Part shown: one piece after another, positions 19,731-26,687 of the stretch | Layout of the letters: each line of letters starts with the position of its first letter | Position numbering within the stretch: the first letter of the stretch is position 1 | Source: a virus | Reading direction: 5' to 3' (one strand) | IMG/VR virus record: IMGVR_UViG_3300025585_000130 | Coordinates: 1 to 29,429 of that record | Length of the DNA stretch: 29,429 bases | Translations under genes and position numbers: made by a program | Notes under the pieces: model-generated | Told to the model about the DNA's origin: nothing | The model's input: only the letters and a program-made list of their open reading frames with translations | The model's database searches: none

Positions 19731-19949
19731 TCAGTTCTTGGGCAGGACGTACCAGCCGGCAGGCAGCGTCACCTTGGACGGCCCCACCAGCTTCTTGTTG
19801 GCATCGAAAGCATAGACGCTGGCTTTCACAGGCTTCGCCAGCATCACAGGGTCACCGTGCGGGACCATCACCACCTTTGTCTGGCAGCCCAGGCAGATCA
19901 GCGACACGGCCAGCCAGGTCGTTTTTGAGAGCCTCGGGTGCTTTTCCAT
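19731..19949 (-). CDS. Small lipoprotein, outer-membrane spanin candidate
   Basis: The ATG at 19949 gives 72 residues; the frame is open upstream but only with a TTG start. It begins with a basic end, a hydrophobic stretch (WLAVSLICLGC) and a cysteine at 22 preceded by C-L-G, close to a lipobox though Cys replaces Leu at -3. It goes on with VMVPHGDPVMLAKPVKASVY and ends PAGWYVLP, a pattern seen in small phage lipoproteins. It overlaps the 56-residue gene by 98 bases in another frame, similar to Rz/Rz1. Outer-membrane disruption is inferred. Confidence 0.65.
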   Translation of the reverse strand: MEKHPRLSKTTWLAVSLICLGCQTKVVMVPHGDPVMLAKPVKASVYAFDANKKLVGPSKVTLPAGWYVLPKN

Positions 19950-20022
19950 GTTCGATCTTGGTGGGTGGTGTTGCTCGGATCCAATCAAGGAATGCCAGGA
20001 CGATCTGATAAACCCAGCTCAT
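19852..20022 (-). CDS. 56-residue membrane-anchored protein overlapping the lipoprotein gene
   Basis: The ATG at 20022 overlaps the previous stop. The first residues (WVYQIVLAFLDWI) could form a membrane anchor, followed by a Pro/Lys/Gly-rich tail. If it is the inner-membrane spanin partner of the overlapping lipoprotein, it is unusual in having no coiled coil. The overlap with 19731-19949 is out of frame. Function unknown. Confidence 0.55.
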   Translation of the reverse strand: MSWVYQIVLAFLDWIRATPPTKIEHGKAPEALKNDLAGRVADLPGLPDKGGDGPAR

Positions 20023-20201
20023 TCTGGTTTCTTCTCGGCATCCTTCGCCATGATCAGGCCGATTCCGGCGCTGACAGCAGCAATCATAGCAGTAAGGTCG
20101 ACCGAGGTGCTGGGGTCGCCGTCGAAGATAGCCTTCAACGTGCCGCCGACAGCAACGAGGATGGCGCCAATGCCGGCCAGTGTGGTCTTGGTGTTCTTCA
20201 T
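20019..20201 (-). CDS. Holin-like small membrane protein 2
   Basis: Sixty residues from an ATG at 20201 overlapping the previous stop by four bases. Two hydrophobic segments (LAGIGAILVAVGGTL, about 8-22, and LTAMIAAVSAGIGLIMA, about 36-52) are separated by an acidic turn, and a lysine-rich tail follows. This is typical of small phage holin-like proteins. Together with the gene at 20198-20374 it could form a holin pair or holin/antiholin. Not proven as holin. Confidence 0.65.
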   Translation of the reverse strand: MKNTKTTLAGIGAILVAVGGTLKAIFDGDPSTSVDLTAMIAAVSAGIGLIMAKDAEKKPE

Positions 20202-20374
20202 TTCTTGATGGCTTTGTAGAGTGCAACACAGGCCGCAATGAGGCCGACCACGGCGGAGATGAATCGGATGCCGTCGGTGAGCTGAGGAAGCATCGAGGCT
20301 GCTGTGGCTGCTGCCGCGGTGCCCAGCGACAAGGCTAGGCCGTTCGTTCCACCGCCGTGGTTGGTTGCGTCCAT
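20198..20374 (-). CDS. Holin-like small membrane protein 1
   Basis: The ATG at 20374 opens 58 residues with a hydrophobic segment near 16-30 (LGTAAAATAASMLP) and a second at 38-54 (FISAVVGLIAACVALYK), and a basic end. It starts directly after the preceding stop and overlaps the next gene by four bases. It is below common length cut-offs but clearly part of the chain. Holin function is inferred. Confidence 0.6.
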   Translation of the reverse strand: MDATNHGGGTNGLALSLGTAAAATAASMLPQLTDGIRFISAVVGLIAACVALYKAIKK

Positions 20375-20539
20375 TTACTCTGAGGGTTTGGGTGTCTGTG
20401 AGTTGATGAGTGCGGCCTCGATGATGTCGTAGATAGGCTGGCCGACCCTGATGTTGGGAACGCCTCCAGCCTTCATGGCGATTTCTACGAGTTGAGCGAG
20501 CTGCTGGGCCTGCTGCGGTGTAAATTCGATCTTGATCAT
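20375..20539 (-). CDS. 54-residue helical protein, unknown
   Basis: The ATG at 20539 overlaps the upstream stop by four bases; the frame is open upstream but runs across that gene. Mostly helical (TPQQAQQLAQLVEIAMKAGG), with a second helix near the end. No family is recognised. Coupling to both neighbours supports it. Confidence 0.6.
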   Translation of the reverse strand: MIKIEFTPQQAQQLAQLVEIAMKAGGVPNIRVGQPIYDIIEAALINSQTPKPSE

Positions 20540-20904
20540 ACGGTCGGAGCATCGGCAACCGCAGCTTCTTCGGCAACAACAACCGGAGCGGGCGGCACCC
20601 ACGGCAGCGGCAGCACCACAACCGGCGGGTCGATCTGCGCTTCGATCTGCGCGGTGACGTTGGCTTCGATGGCCGCTTGATCGACTCCGTTGGCGAAGCA
20701 CCAGTCGAGAACCTGCTGCTCGGTCAATTCGTTGTACGGAGTGAATGATCCGGTGGGCGGTTGGAACGAGCAGGAGCCGTAGCAGGTTCCGCTGTAGCTG
20801 TCCTGCGAGCCGTTGCACCTCCAGTCGGCGGTGATGACGACATCGGTGAGTGTGCCTTCAACCGGCTTTGTCAGAAGGCGTTCGATGATCCAAGAGATAG
20901 TCAT
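20536..20904 (-). CDS. DUF7936-like small virion-region protein
   Basis: 122 residues. The start (ISWIIERLLTKPVEGTLTDV then VVITADWRCNG) and the central FTPYNELTEQQVLDWCF resemble a short family common in marine phages that I recall as DUF7936, usually beside fibre and holin genes. The C-terminal 40 residues are Pro/Val/Ala-rich and variable. Four cysteines occur in the centre. Function unknown; the family name is from memory. Confidence 0.6.
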   Translation of the reverse strand: MTISWIIERLLTKPVEGTLTDVVITADWRCNGSQDSYSGTCYGSCSFQPPTGSFTPYNELTEQQVLDWCFANGVDQAAIEANVTAQIEAQIDPPVVVLPLPWVPPAPVVVAEEAAVADAPTV

Positions 20905-20908
20905 GGGA

Positions 20909-21811
20909 TTAGGCTAGGGTGATGTTGGCAACACGGGTAACACCGTCAGTTCCACGAACCGAGATGCGGAGGTTGGTGTTGCTGGTCAGGTTGAAGACCA
21001 TCTGGCTGTTGGTTGCCAGCGTCGGAGCGGTGCCGGTGACGTTTGAGATGACGTTGCCGGAGGTGTCGATTAGCAAACGTGTTGCCGAATTGTTGACATC
21101 GTAGAAACGAATCGACTCAGCACCAGCAGAGCCGGTAAGAGACAATGACCAGCGATTGGTGCTGGCAGTGCGGAAAACGACACCGGGGTTTCCACCACCG
21201 GAAACGGTCGATGTGAAAATGCCGCCAAGACCTGAACCAGTTCCAGATTCCTGAACTTCAAACTTACCAGCGGAAGGAACAACCCCCACGCCCAAGCCGG
21301 TGGCGTTCAAAGTCATGGCGGTGCCAGCGACTCCGCCGACGTTCGACCATGTGGCTACGCCGTCGGAGGCCAAGCGATAACGCTCGCTGCTGTTGACGTT
21401 TACAGTGAGCGGCTGCGCTCCTGTGCTGGTAATTTGATTGAATCCAGAACTAGCGTTTGCAGTAAACGAAATACCATTTCCAGAACTATCATAAAAACGG
21501 CCAACCTCACCAAAGGTGGCAGCAGGAAGAGCCGCATGAAACAAAACCGCCGGACTCGCCGTACCAATACCCACCCGATTGTTCGCGCTGTCCACCTTCA
21601 GCGTGTTCGTGTCCACCGTCAGGTCGCCGGTGATGGTGGCGGAGGCGAGGGTGGCGGTGCCGCCGGAACCGAGAAGTTGATTGATCGTCGACTTCTTGGT
21701 CGTGCCGCTGGCGGCCATTGACGTATCGGAGACGTCTACAATCACCAACGGGTCGGCCGTGGGATCGACTGTTGAGATGGCCGTTAAGGCCGTAATTTTG
21801 GAGTCTGCCAT
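20909..21811 (-). CDS. Fibre-like structural protein
   Basis: 300 residues. The N-terminus (ADSKITALTAISTVDPTADP then LVIVDVSDTSM) is a pattern of phage fibre/appendage attachment domains. Next come repeated beta motifs with VGIGTASPA and LKVDSANNRVGIG, typical of trimeric fibre shafts, and a C-terminal beta part ending VANITLA. Surface attachment or host binding is likely. DNA around 21420-21550 is less GC-rich than the rest, suggesting mosaic origin. Confidence 0.75.
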   Translation of the reverse strand: MADSKITALTAISTVDPTADPLVIVDVSDTSMAASGTTKKSTINQLLGSGGTATLASATITGDLTVDTNTLKVDSANNRVGIGTASPAVLFHAALPAATFGEVGRFYDSSGNGISFTANASSGFNQITSTGAQPLTVNVNSSERYRLASDGVATWSNVGGVAGTAMTLNATGLGVGVVPSAGKFEVQESGTGSGLGGIFTSTVSGGGNPGVVFRTASTNRWSLSLTGSAGAESIRFYDVNNSATRLLIDTSGNVISNVTGTAPTLATNSQMVFNLTSNTNLRISVRGTDGVTRVANITLA

Positions 21812-21812
21812 A

Positions 21813-22049
21813 TCAGTAAACGGTGAGGATGAACTTGTCGGAGTTTTCGGTTAGTAAAAGGTCGGTGCCGTCTTCCAAAGCGATTCGGTCGTAGGTGCCG
21901 AACGAGAAAACGATCTTGCCGGAGGCATCTTCCTGCAGGACGAAGAACTCGTCCTCCTGCAGCATATCGCGCCGCAGGATCGGCAGATCGAAGCCGCCGG
22001 CCTCGCCGGAGGGCGCTCGATTGGTTCCGATGCCGATGCCGAGTCTCAT
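21813..22049 (-). CDS. Small structural-region protein, unknown
   Basis: Seventy-eight residues. It has short beta repeats of the type LLLTENSDKFILTVY and VLQEDASGKIVFSF, and similar 'LQED/LTEN' hairpins occur three times, suggesting an internal repeat. It lies between the fibre-like gene and an 87-residue gene. It may be a small virion component. No family is recognised. Confidence 0.65.
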   Translation of the reverse strand: MRLGIGIGTNRAPSGEAGGFDLPILRRDMLQEDEFFVLQEDASGKIVFSFGTYDRIALEDGTDLLLTENSDKFILTVY

Positions 22050-22052
22050 GTG

Positions 22053-22316
22053 TTAGGCGGTGCGAGCTAGGAATGCCACGGCCTTGCCAGAAGCCAGTTG
22101 AAAGCCGGTGATGTCACCGCACAGCGGGAAGCCGGCCGGCAGGGTGATGCCAGTCCAAGTTCCAGAGATCCCGGTGCCGGTGATCGAGGTGAAGACGGTC
22201 GGCTCGGTCGGAATTACGGCCGAGAAGTTGCCAGTCTGGGCAGCCGTGGTGGTCACCGGGAAGAATCCCTGGCGCCCCATGCTGTATTCCATCGAGATGT
22301 CTGCTTGAACGGCCAT
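22053..22316 (-). CDS. Small structural-region protein, unknown
   Basis: Eighty-seven residues, rich in Thr, Gly and Phe, with no charge clusters (TGTGISGTWTGITLPAGFPL). Probably beta-fold; a head-decoration role like lambda D is possible from position three genes after capsid, but sequence similarity was not recognised. The hairpin at 22334-22367 precedes its start. Confidence 0.6.
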   Translation of the reverse strand: MAVQADISMEYSMGRQGFFPVTTTAAQTGNFSAVIPTEPTVFTSITGTGISGTWTGITLPAGFPLCGDITGFQLASGKAVAFLARTA

Positions 22317-22333
22317 TTTGTTTTTCGGTTAGA

Positions 22334-22367
22334 GGGGAGGCCACCGAGATTTCCCAGCAGCCTCCCC
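22334..22367. terminator. Hairpin downstream of the capsid genes
   Basis: Eight bases GGGGAGGC (22334-22341) pair with GCCTCCCC (22360-22367) around an 18-base loop. On the minus strand no U tract follows, whereas AATTTT follows on the plus strand. It may act as a partial terminator or mRNA stabiliser that keeps capsid message in excess over downstream genes. Confidence 0.45.
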
Positions 22368-22378
22368 AATTTTAACGG

Positions 22379-22555
22379 TTAACCTTTTCGGATCTTCGGT
22401 GCAACGCTGCCCTGTATCCACAGGATCAGCTTCGAGCCCTCTGCAATCTTCGCGGTGTTGAAGTCGGTGCGCTGGGCGGCTGCATCGACTTCGGGACCGG
22501 CGACAATCTTGGATTTGCCTGCCTTGTCCACCGAGATGGTTGTGGCGATTCTCAT
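22379..22555 (-). CDS. 58-residue protein after the capsid gene, unknown
   Basis: The ATG at 22555 is 11 bases beyond the capsid stop; the frame ends with TAA just before the hairpin at 22334-22367. It begins MRIATTISVDKAGKSKIVAG and continues with a short beta/helix mix, ending KLILWIQGSVAPKIRKG. Below common length cut-offs, but clearly coding by position and codon use. It could be a head decoration or stabilisation protein. Confidence 0.6.
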   Translation of the reverse strand: MRIATTISVDKAGKSKIVAGPEVDAAAQRTDFNTAKIAEGSKLILWIQGSVAPKIRKG

Positions 22556-22566
22556 GGTTCAGCCTA

Positions 22567-23703
22567 TTAGGCGGTCACGAGAACTTCGGCCTGCGTGGTG
22601 TCCGCGGCAGCGGCGCCGAACATGATGTCGTAAGACGCCATATGCGAGCGGCTGGCGCGGCTGTACCACACAGACAACAGGGCGGAGAGGCCGTTGTTGG
22701 TGGTGACCGTGCGCTGCTCAATGAACTCGCCGGCGATCATTCCGACCGGCAGGCCGGAGGCGATGGCGATGGAATCAGGGCCGCACACAAAGCCAACGGC
22801 GTTGGTCTCGGCCGAGGTCCAGCGGTTGTTCTCGGCGATCACATCGAAGCCGAACCGGCCGTTGTTGAGCGCCTCGTAGCGTGCATCCGGGAAGGTGCTG
22901 GTCGCCGCGGAGAACTGCAGGCGGGCCAGGTGGCCACCGTCGAGGATCAGGTTCTTCGAGCGGTAGTTCTTCGCCAGGGCGAGGATCGCAGGCAAGTCGC
23001 TGGTGTCGAAGTTCGCGGCCGTGCCGATAGCGGTGGCGGCGCCGTAGTTGCCGGAAACCATCAACGCGGTCAGGACGTCGCTGATGCCGTAGGCGAACAG
23101 GTCCGCAGAGCCGGCGGCCAAGTCGGCCAAGCTGAAGCCCTGGTTGAGCTCCTGCTGCGTCACGGTGAAGTTCTTCGAGATCTGGTTCACGGTGACCGAG
23201 GTGGCGGCCAGCGTGCTGTCGTTGTTGGTTTCCCAGCTCGTGGGGTTGGTCTGGGCGGCGGTTCCGGTGGTGTACTTCTTCACCTGGACCGTCGCGCGGG
23301 GGCGGAGGTTGTCCAGGCCGACGTTGCGGCTGAAGGCGGAGACCAAGGCCAAGCGGTTGGCGGCCACGGTGATCACGGCGTCGGCGAGGTAGTCGACAAC
23401 CAAGCCAGAAGCGAACGTGTTCGCGTTCTGCGGGGCGTGGATGGCGCTTTGGCGCAACAGCTCGCTGTGGTTGGAGACCAGCCAGGAGCGGCGCTCAGCA
23501 CCAGCCTGCATCTTCTTGTGAGCCTCGAGCAACGGGTTGCCGAGGTTCTCGATGCGAACCGGGGCGATGGGCTCCGGAGCGGGGGCGGCGGTGGGAGCCT
23601 TGGCGCTGATGGCAGCGGCAACGGCCTTTGCGACGATGGCGTCGATGTCGAGGGCGGTCGGCGCACTAGAAGCGGCCGCCACCACGGTGTTTGATTCAGT
23701 CAT
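22567..23703 (-). CDS. Nested in-frame start for major capsid protein (candidate)
   Basis: Within the protease-capsid fusion, an ATG at 23703 (residue 330) would yield a 378-residue capsid precursor. It is preceded by CAGACACCACACAACATG, closely similar to the CAA-rich leaders of other genes in this genome (for example CAGCAAACCACAGCAACATG at 10467). The residues around it are low complexity. In lambda the scaffold Nu3 likewise starts inside protease gene C. Residues 330-395 are alanine-rich and helical, as expected of a scaffold or delta segment. Confidence 0.45.
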   Translation of the reverse strand: MTESNTVVAAASSAPTALDIDAIVAKAVAAAISAKAPTAAPAPEPIAPVRIENLGNPLLEAHKKMQAGAERRSWLVSNHSELLRQSAIHAPQNANTFASGLVVDYLADAVITVAANRLALVSAFSRNVGLDNLRPRATVQVKKYTTGTAAQTNPTSWETNNDSTLAATSVTVNQISKNFTVTQQELNQGFSLADLAAGSADLFAYGISDVLTALMVSGNYGAATAIGTAANFDTSDLPAILALAKNYRSKNLILDGGHLARLQFSAATSTFPDARYEALNNGRFGFDVIAENNRWTSAETNAVGFVCGPDSIAIASGLPVGMIAGEFIEQRTVTTNNGLSALLSVWYSRASRSHMASYDIMFGAAAADTTQAEVLVTA

Positions 23704-24690
23704 GTTGTGTGGTGTCTGCTGTGATGTCGGCGCGGTTGTCGCGCCATCGGCGGCAGCGGGAGTGCTGCCGGTCGAAAGTTTGTCCTCAGTCTCGGAGAGC
23801 TCTTGCTCCTGGTCGATCTGAATGGCTAAGGCGGTGAACCAGTCACGGCCAGCGGCGCCTCCCCAAAGGTTAGCGGCCACGTCGGCCGGTGTGTTTGGAT
23901 CGGCCTCGAGGAAGCGCTCATTGCGAGCCCACCAGGCCACAGCCTTCTTCACCTTCTCGATGCTGGGCTCTTCGCCCTTTGCCATGTTGCGGGCCTCAAT
24001 CACGGTGGCCTCTTCCAGACCGTCGCCACCAAGGCCGGCCTCGTATTGCTGAATACCGCGCTCGAGGTTGCGGCGAACAGTCGGAGGGGCAGAGCGGGTG
24101 ACGGCTCGAGGATGCCAGCAGGCAGCCATGGCCGGGAGCTCGGTGCATTTGTCGATCAGGCCGAACTGCATGGCCTCCTGGGCGGTGAACCAAGTCTCGG
24201 CAGTCATTGCTGCCCGAATCTGAGCCATGGGCTTTCCGGTGCACTTGGCATAAATTGAGGCGAGCACTTCGGCATGCTGGTCGAGAGCGTCGGCCATCTT
24301 CCGCATATCCTCCGAGGTGCCGGCCACCATTCCGGATGGGTCGTGAATCATCAGCAGCGAGGCGTCGGCCATTTCCACCGTGTCACCGGCCAAGGCGATG
24401 ATTGAGGCAATGGAGGCAGCAATGCCGACCACCCGGGTTGTTACGGGCGCCTGCCGGCCTCGAAGCATGTTGTAAATGCTCAGGCCGTCCCACACGTTGC
24501 CACCGGGGCTGTTGATCTCGACCACCAGGGGGCCTTGACCGATATCCTGCAGGGTTTGGCTGAAGGCCTTTGCAGACAGGCCCGAACCACCGAACCAGTC
24601 CTCGCCGATTTGGTCGAAGATTTGGATGGTGGCCGGCTCCATGGCCGAGGCCCGGGGCTTGTAGGAAAGCCAGTTGGTTACTTTAGTCAT
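22567..24690 (-). CDS. Prohead protease-major capsid protein fusion
   Basis: 707 residues in one frame. Residues 1-190 are a ClpP-like (S14/S49-related) protease: INSPGGNVWDGL at 60-71, catalytic Ser93 in GIAASIASIIALAGD, His116 in LLMIHDPSG. A module with WWARNERFLEADPNTPADVA and LWGG follows (about 250-290), known from other phage protease C-termini. A Thr/Ala/Gln-rich linker leads to Met330, the start of a scaffold-like helix and the capsid domain ending at 707. The protease would cut scaffold and itself during maturation. The ATG at 24690 overlaps the portal stop by four bases. Such fusions are known; product ratio must be solved by cleavage or by internal initiation. Confidence 0.9.
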   Translation of the reverse strand: MTKVTNWLSYKPRASAMEPATIQIFDQIGEDWFGGSGLSAKAFSQTLQDIGQGPLVVEINSPGGNVWDGLSIYNMLRGRQAPVTTRVVGIAASIASIIALAGDTVEMADASLLMIHDPSGMVAGTSEDMRKMADALDQHAEVLASIYAKCTGKPMAQIRAAMTAETWFTAQEAMQFGLIDKCTELPAMAACWHPRAVTRSAPPTVRRNLERGIQQYEAGLGGDGLEEATVIEARNMAKGEEPSIEKVKKAVAWWARNERFLEADPNTPADVAANLWGGAAGRDWFTALAIQIDQEQELSETEDKLSTGSTPAAADGATTAPTSQQTPHNMTESNTVVAAASSAPTALDIDAIVAKAVAAAISAKAPTAAPAPEPIAPVRIENLGNPLLEAHKKMQAGAERRSWLVSNHSELLRQSAIHAPQNANTFASGLVVDYLADAVITVAANRLALVSAFSRNVGLDNLRPRATVQVKKYTTGTAAQTNPTSWETNNDSTLAATSVTVNQISKNFTVTQQELNQGFSLADLAAGSADLFAYGISDVLTALMVSGNYGAATAIGTAANFDTSDLPAILALAKNYRSKNLILDGGHLARLQFSAATSTFPDARYEALNNGRFGFDVIAENNRWTSAETNAVGFVCGPDSIAIASGLPVGMIAGEFIEQRTVTTNNGLSALLSVWYSRASRSHMASYDIMFGAAAADTTQAEVLVTA

Positions 24691-26228
24691 TCGGTTTTTT
24701 TGGCCCTAGGTTTGCGTTTCTTCGGGGCGGCCACGGCAACAACCTCTTGGATGGGCTCGGCAGGGATTTGTTCAGGCATAGTGCCCGAGGGATCCTCCTG
24801 CATTGCCATGTCGGCCGGCTCCGGTGCGATCGGCTGCTTCTGGGCGGTCGAGATTTGCGAAACGTCGATGCCGTACTTGCCGGCCAGGTCTTGAATGTAT
24901 TTGGCCTGCTGGGCTTTGGACTCCAGAGCCGAACGCCAGTCGATACCGCGGGCGCCGTAAATCTCGTCGTAAGTCGTCACACCGGCCTCGAGCTCGGCGA
25001 GCTGGGCGGCCGAGTTGCGGCCGACATCGACATTCGGAGCCCGGGGCGCCTGGATGGCCACCTCGTACCAGTCGTCCGGTGAATCGCGCAAACTGGGATC
25101 CACCCGGATGGCGTACTCCATGACGTATTCCCATATCCGACGGGCGGCCGAGGCCATCACCTGATGGCGGCTCCGGAACCATACCGACGACATATCCAAG
25201 GCGCCGCGGTAGACGGTGCCCTGCATACCTTCAGGGAATACCAGAACGTAAGGAATGCCGACGCCGGCGCACACCTTTTCGGTCAGGTTGCGCCAATATT
25301 CGCGCATGTTGACGTTGGGGCGGTCGGCTTGGAACTGCTCGAACTCGTCCCCGGTCTTCAGGACTTTGACGGTGCTGCCGAAAATGTTTTCGTAGTACGT
25401 CTGGGCGGTGCCTTGTGATCCGGCCACACCGGAGCGGAGGCTCGTCGCCTGCACCTCACCGGAGCTGGTCTTGATTACCTGCGCCACGCTGGAGGCCAGC
25501 TTGCAGGATTCCATCTCCAGCTTCTGAAGGTCGTCTAGGTCGTGCAGGTCGTTAATGACGCACGCCACGAACGGGAGGCCGCGGAGCTGGCCTGCACGTT
25601 GGGGCTCGTAGATGTGGACGATGGAGTCGGAAGAGATCGACCGGATGTCGGTGAGCTGTCCCTGCTGCTGCTCCTGGCCGATGTAATACGAGATTGCCCG
25701 GCCTGTCTTAGGATCGAACCGAACGCCATCGAAGACGTCCGGCTGATTCTCCTGTCCGGTCGGGGTGGAGACCTGCTGCGGCTCAATGAGCTGCAGGCGG
25801 GGCCGGCCGGTCTCGCCCTTGGTCAGGAGGAGAAAAGATTCGCCATCGTAGAACCAGCCACGGGCAGCCAATGACATCAGGGTGCCGAATGACTGCCGGG
25901 ATCCGATGTCTGGGTAGCGGCACCAGATATCCCACCATTTCTTTGCCTTCAGGTTCCATTCCGGATCCGATGAGGCAGGCTGTACCGAGAAGTTGCTGCC
26001 GACCGTGTAGTTCTCGAAAAGGTCGCCCAGGCGGTTCATCACCGCATTGTTCTGCTCGAAGAACCGGGACTTCCGGACGATCTGCTGGCGGGTGCTGCTG
26101 GTGACATCGAACCGCACCGAGGTGTAGCTGGTGTCGAGGAATGAGCGCCGGATCGAGTTAGACGCGCCCTCGTAACGGTCGACGGGTGCCGACCGGAACT
26201 TGTTTAGGATGGTGTCGAGAAATCCCAT
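24687..26228 (-). CDS. Portal protein, lambda type
   Basis: 513 residues, in the size range of lambda-type portal proteins. The N-terminal SSTRQQIVRKSRFFEQNNAV then MNRLGDLFENYTVG is the family hallmark, and GVGIPYVLVFPEGMQGTVYRG is the conserved stretch seen in lambda gpB relatives. The protein forms the dodecameric ring through which DNA is packaged. A polybasic tail (APKKRKPRAKKTE) ends the protein. It lies between the connector and the protease-capsid fusion, overlapping both by one or four bases. Confidence 0.93.
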   Translation of the reverse strand: MGFLDTILNKFRSAPVDRYEGASNSIRRSFLDTSYTSVRFDVTSSTRQQIVRKSRFFEQNNAVMNRLGDLFENYTVGSNFSVQPASSDPEWNLKAKKWWDIWCRYPDIGSRQSFGTLMSLAARGWFYDGESFLLLTKGETGRPRLQLIEPQQVSTPTGQENQPDVFDGVRFDPKTGRAISYYIGQEQQQGQLTDIRSISSDSIVHIYEPQRAGQLRGLPFVACVINDLHDLDDLQKLEMESCKLASSVAQVIKTSSGEVQATSLRSGVAGSQGTAQTYYENIFGSTVKVLKTGDEFEQFQADRPNVNMREYWRNLTEKVCAGVGIPYVLVFPEGMQGTVYRGALDMSSVWFRSRHQVMASAARRIWEYVMEYAIRVDPSLRDSPDDWYEVAIQAPRAPNVDVGRNSAAQLAELEAGVTTYDEIYGARGIDWRSALESKAQQAKYIQDLAGKYGIDVSQISTAQKQPIAPEPADMAMQEDPSGTMPEQIPAEPIQEVVAVAAPKKRKPRAKKTE

Positions 26229-26635
26229 CAGGTCATTCCCGTTCTGATGGTGCCCTCTCGACGAAAGTTCGAGAAGTCGCCGCCGTATGACGTCGCAGCC
26301 ACAAGGACCACGGCCATCATCTTGTTGTAAATCTGGGTATCGGTCGGGCTGCTGATGCCGTCTTGGCCGAGGTAGTAGACAGCCAAGTCGTAGTCATCAA
26401 GGAGGCTTTCCCACATCTCGACCATCTCGGACGGGGTGGGGGCGCCTTTGCCGGGTTCCGCGAACTCGACCGAAACATCCGACGATGAAGTCGACCGGAC
26501 AACCTGGCCGGACTCGATCACCGCGGAGGCCGCCACGGACTTGGCAGCCAAGGCAGCCAGCAGGGTCACACCACCGAGCGTCGAATAGACAGCCCGGAGG
26601 TAGCTCCTTTTGATGGCCACCGTGAATGTGAACAT
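26228..26635 (-). CDS. Head-tail connector, gpW position
   Basis: 135 residues between large terminase and portal, the position of lambda W. A helix (LAALAAKSVAASAVIESGQV) followed by a strand-rich segment (DVSVEFAEPGK) and another helix (SEMVEMWESLLDDYD) is reminiscent of gpW-type folds but longer (W is 68). The exact start is uncertain: an internal GTG codon about seven residues in is possible. Its stop overlaps the portal ATG. Confidence 0.6.
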   Translation of the reverse strand: MFTFTVAIKRSYLRAVYSTLGGVTLLAALAAKSVAASAVIESGQVVRSTSSSDVSVEFAEPGKGAPTPSEMVEMWESLLDDYDLAVYYLGQDGISSPTDTQIYNKMMAVVLVAATSYGGDFSNFRREGTIRTGMT

Positions 26636-26687
26636 TCCGGGCGGGACAATGCATAACAGCCCGGCCGGTGCAATGGGTTAGCAAAAG

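Noticed and set aside
22540-23694. Long plus-strand frame (384 codons) opposite the capsid gene
   Set aside because: It is antisense to the well-supported protease-capsid fusion and low in complexity (Gly/Val/Arg-rich); it arises from the codon bias of the GC-rich minus strand.
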